Below are positions 62,800 through 64,000 of a DNA stretch of 64,000 nt, piece after piece. Under the pieces are notes generated by a model. It did no database searches. It had not been told where the DNA came from and saw only the letters and a list, made by a program, of their open reading frames with translations. The translations under genes and the position numbers were made by a program. How positions within the stretch are numbered: position 1 is the first letter of the stretch; the number at the start of each line of letters is the position of its first letter. The stretch lies in NCBI GenBank assembly GCA_001298545.1, contig LJCX01000024.1, positions 124,001-188,000 on the forward strand. The letters are read 5' to 3'. This DNA is from Actinobacteria bacterium OV320. Its GTDB lineage: Bacteria > Actinomycetota > Actinomycetes > Streptomycetales > Streptomycetaceae.

Positions 62800-64000
62800 T
62801 CAGCCCTTGTCCAGGTACTGCTCCCGTTCTTCGTCCAGCAGGGCGTCCAGGGCCGTGCGCAGGCCGGGCAGGGTCTCCAGCTCCGGGTCCGCGGCGACCA
62901 GGCGGGCCGCCTCCTCGCGCGCCTCCGCGATCACCTCCTCGTCCTCGATGACCGCGAGGACGCGCAGGCTGGAGCGGGCGCCGGACTGGGCCTGGCCCAG
63001 GACGTCGCCCTCGCGCCGCTGTTCGAGGTCGATCCGGGAGAGTTCGAAGCCGTCGAGGGTGGCGGCGACGGCGTTGAGGCGCTGACGGGCCGCGCTCGCC
63101 TCCGGCATCTCGGAGACCAGGAGGCACAGCCCGGGCGCCGCGCCCCGGCCGACCCGACCGCGCAGCTGGTGCAGCTGGGAGACGCCGAAGCGGTCGGCGT
63201 CCATGATCACCATCGCGGTGGCGTTCGGGACGTTGACGCCGACCTCGATGACGGTCGTGGCGACCAGGACGTCGGTGTCGCCCGCGGCGAAACGGCGCAT
63301 GACGGCGTCCTTGTCGTCGGGGGGCATGCGGCCGTGCAGGACCTCGACCCCGAGGCCCTGCAGGGGCCCCTTGGCGAGCTGGTCGGCGATGTCCAGGACG
63401 GCGAGCGGCGGCCGCTTCTCGGCCTCGTCCTCGGGCGACTTCTTCTTGGCGCCGGCCTTCTTCGGGCTCCCCGGCTCGTCGACGTCGTCGCCGATGCGCG
63501 GGCAGACCACGTACGCCTGATGGCCGTTGCCGACCTCCTCGCGGACCCGCTCCCAGGCGCGGGCCAGGAAGTGCGGCTTGTCGGCGGCCGGGACGACATG
63601 GCTGGCGATGGGCGAGCGGCCGGCCGGGAGCTGGTCGAGGACGGACGTCTCCAGGTCGCCGAAGACGGTCATGGCGACGGTGCGCGGGATGGGCGTGGCC
63701 GTCATGACGAGCAGGTGCGGGGGCTGCTTGCCCTTGCCGCGCAGCGCGTCGCGTTGCTCGACGCCGAAGCGGTGCTGTTCGTCGACGACGACCAGGCCGA
63801 GGTCGTGGAAGCGGACCTTGTCCTCGATCAGCGCGTGCGTGCCGATCACGATGCCGGCCTCTCCGGTGACGAGGTCGAGCAGTGCCTGCCTGCGGGCGGC
63901 CGTGCCCATGGACCCGGTCAGCACCACGACCTTGGTGGCCCGCTCGGACCCGCCCAGCATGCCGCCCTCGGCCAGCTCGCCCATCATCTCGACGACGGAG
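62800..64000 (-). CDS. recG: ATP-dependent DNA helicase RecG (3' part)
   Basis: The C-terminal ~400 residues; the gene continues past the right edge. Helicase motifs seen are DEQHR (II), MTATPIPRT (III), VATTVIEVGVNVPNA (V) and HQLRGRVGRG (VI), then the TRG motif region that couples wedge and translocase. A Lys/Pro-rich insert (SPKKAGAKKKSPEDEAEKR) is a high-GC feature. RecG remodels stalled forks. Confidence 0.94.
   Translation of the reverse strand, partial: SVVEMMGELAEGGMLGGSERATKVVVLTGSMGTAARRQALLDLVTGEAGIVIGTHALIEDKVRFHDLGLVVVDEQHRFGVEQRDALRGKGKQPPHLLVMTATPIPRTVAMTVFGDLETSVLDQLPAGRSPIASHVVPAADKPHFLARAWERVREEVGNGHQAYVVCPRIGDDVDEPGSPKKAGAKKKSPEDEAEKRPPLAVLDIADQLAKGPLQGLGVEVLHGRMPPDDKDAVMRRFAAGDTDVLVATTVIEVGVNVPNATAMVIMDADRFGVSQLHQLRGRVGRGAAPGLCLLVSEMPEASAARQRLNAVAATLDGFELSRIDLEQRREGDVLGQAQSGARSSLRVLAVIEDEEVIAEAREEAARLVAADPELETLPGLRTALDALLDEEREQYLDKG

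Overview
This is a GC-rich actinobacterial chromosome segment, almost certainly from a Streptomyces. The evidence is the very high G/C third-position bias, frequent GTG starts, leaderless-type promoters, whiG and nsdA, four clustered type I signal peptidases, a C-terminal LAETG sorting signal, and a gene order that, from memory, matches the S. coelicolor SCO5566-SCO5676 interval read backwards (recG/rsmD/coaD at the right end, the polyamine/GABA catabolic genes at the left). Most of the window is conserved core chromosome. I found no prophage, CRISPR array, tRNA or rRNA gene, and no large biosynthetic cluster.

Layout. 1-4.1 kb: polyamine/GABA catabolism (start of a polyamine-binding lipoprotein gene, aminobutyraldehyde-type dehydrogenase, divergent Lrp regulator, class III aminotransferase). 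4.3-9.1 kb: an ABC exporter-like ATPase/permease pair, a VOC protein, a LOG-family protein and a sortase-anchored surface protein. 9.2-13.2 kb: a thiamine ABC transporter operon behind a clear TPP riboswitch. 13.2-19.3 kb: rlmN, then the translation/lipid cluster rpsB-tsf-pyrH-frr-cdsA. 19.6-25.5 kb: secreted M23 peptidase, TetR regulator, the sporulation sigma factor whiG, and dprA-comM-yraN-DUF2469. 25.6-29.7 kb: Nudix gene and sipZ, sipY, sipX, sipW. 29.7-32.4 kb: rpsP-khpA-rimM-trmD-rplS. 32.7-36.1 kb: SprT-like zinc protein, an archaeal/eukaryotic-type prolyl-tRNA synthetase and a methyltransferase. 36.3-42.2 kb: ffh, then the nitrogen operon amtB-glnK-glnD with a GlnR-like operator. 42.5-53.1 kb: nsdA, a Prim-Pol-like protein, ftsY, a small Cys-rich protein, an LLM oxidoreductase, the sugar permease glcP and smc. 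53.2-57.6 kb: small coiled-coil protein, acylphosphatase, CAP-domain protein, a complete 915-bp IS5-type insertion sequence, a flavodoxin-like reductase and its divergent HxlR regulator. 57.6-64 kb: mutM, rnc (absB), rpmF, DUF177, a DivIVA/SepIVA-like protein, coaD, rsmD and the 3' part of recG.

How the genes work together. Genes are mostly packed in tight operons with 1-4 nt stop/start overlaps (frr/cdsA, comM/dprA, rimM/trmD, amtB/glnK, rsmD/coaD, thiamine permease/ATPase), separated by strong GC-rich hairpins. Two thirds of the coding capacity lies on the minus strand. Three themes recur: translation and membrane targeting (ffh, ftsY, four signal peptidases, ribosomal proteins), nutrient control (GlnR operator, TPP riboswitch, glucose permease), and development (whiG, nsdA, rnc/absB).

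The less ordinary pieces are the archaeal-type ProRS next to a SprT-like protein that has a sigma-R-like promoter, the insertion sequence sitting exactly in a stop codon and carrying a slippery frameshift heptamer, the flavodoxin/HxlR cassette beside it, a Prim-Pol-like protein with an apparently damaged active site, and several unusually long perfect hairpins. I did not find a convincing wholly new multi-gene system. Coordinates were counted by hand and start sites are judged from ribosome-binding sites and family lengths.
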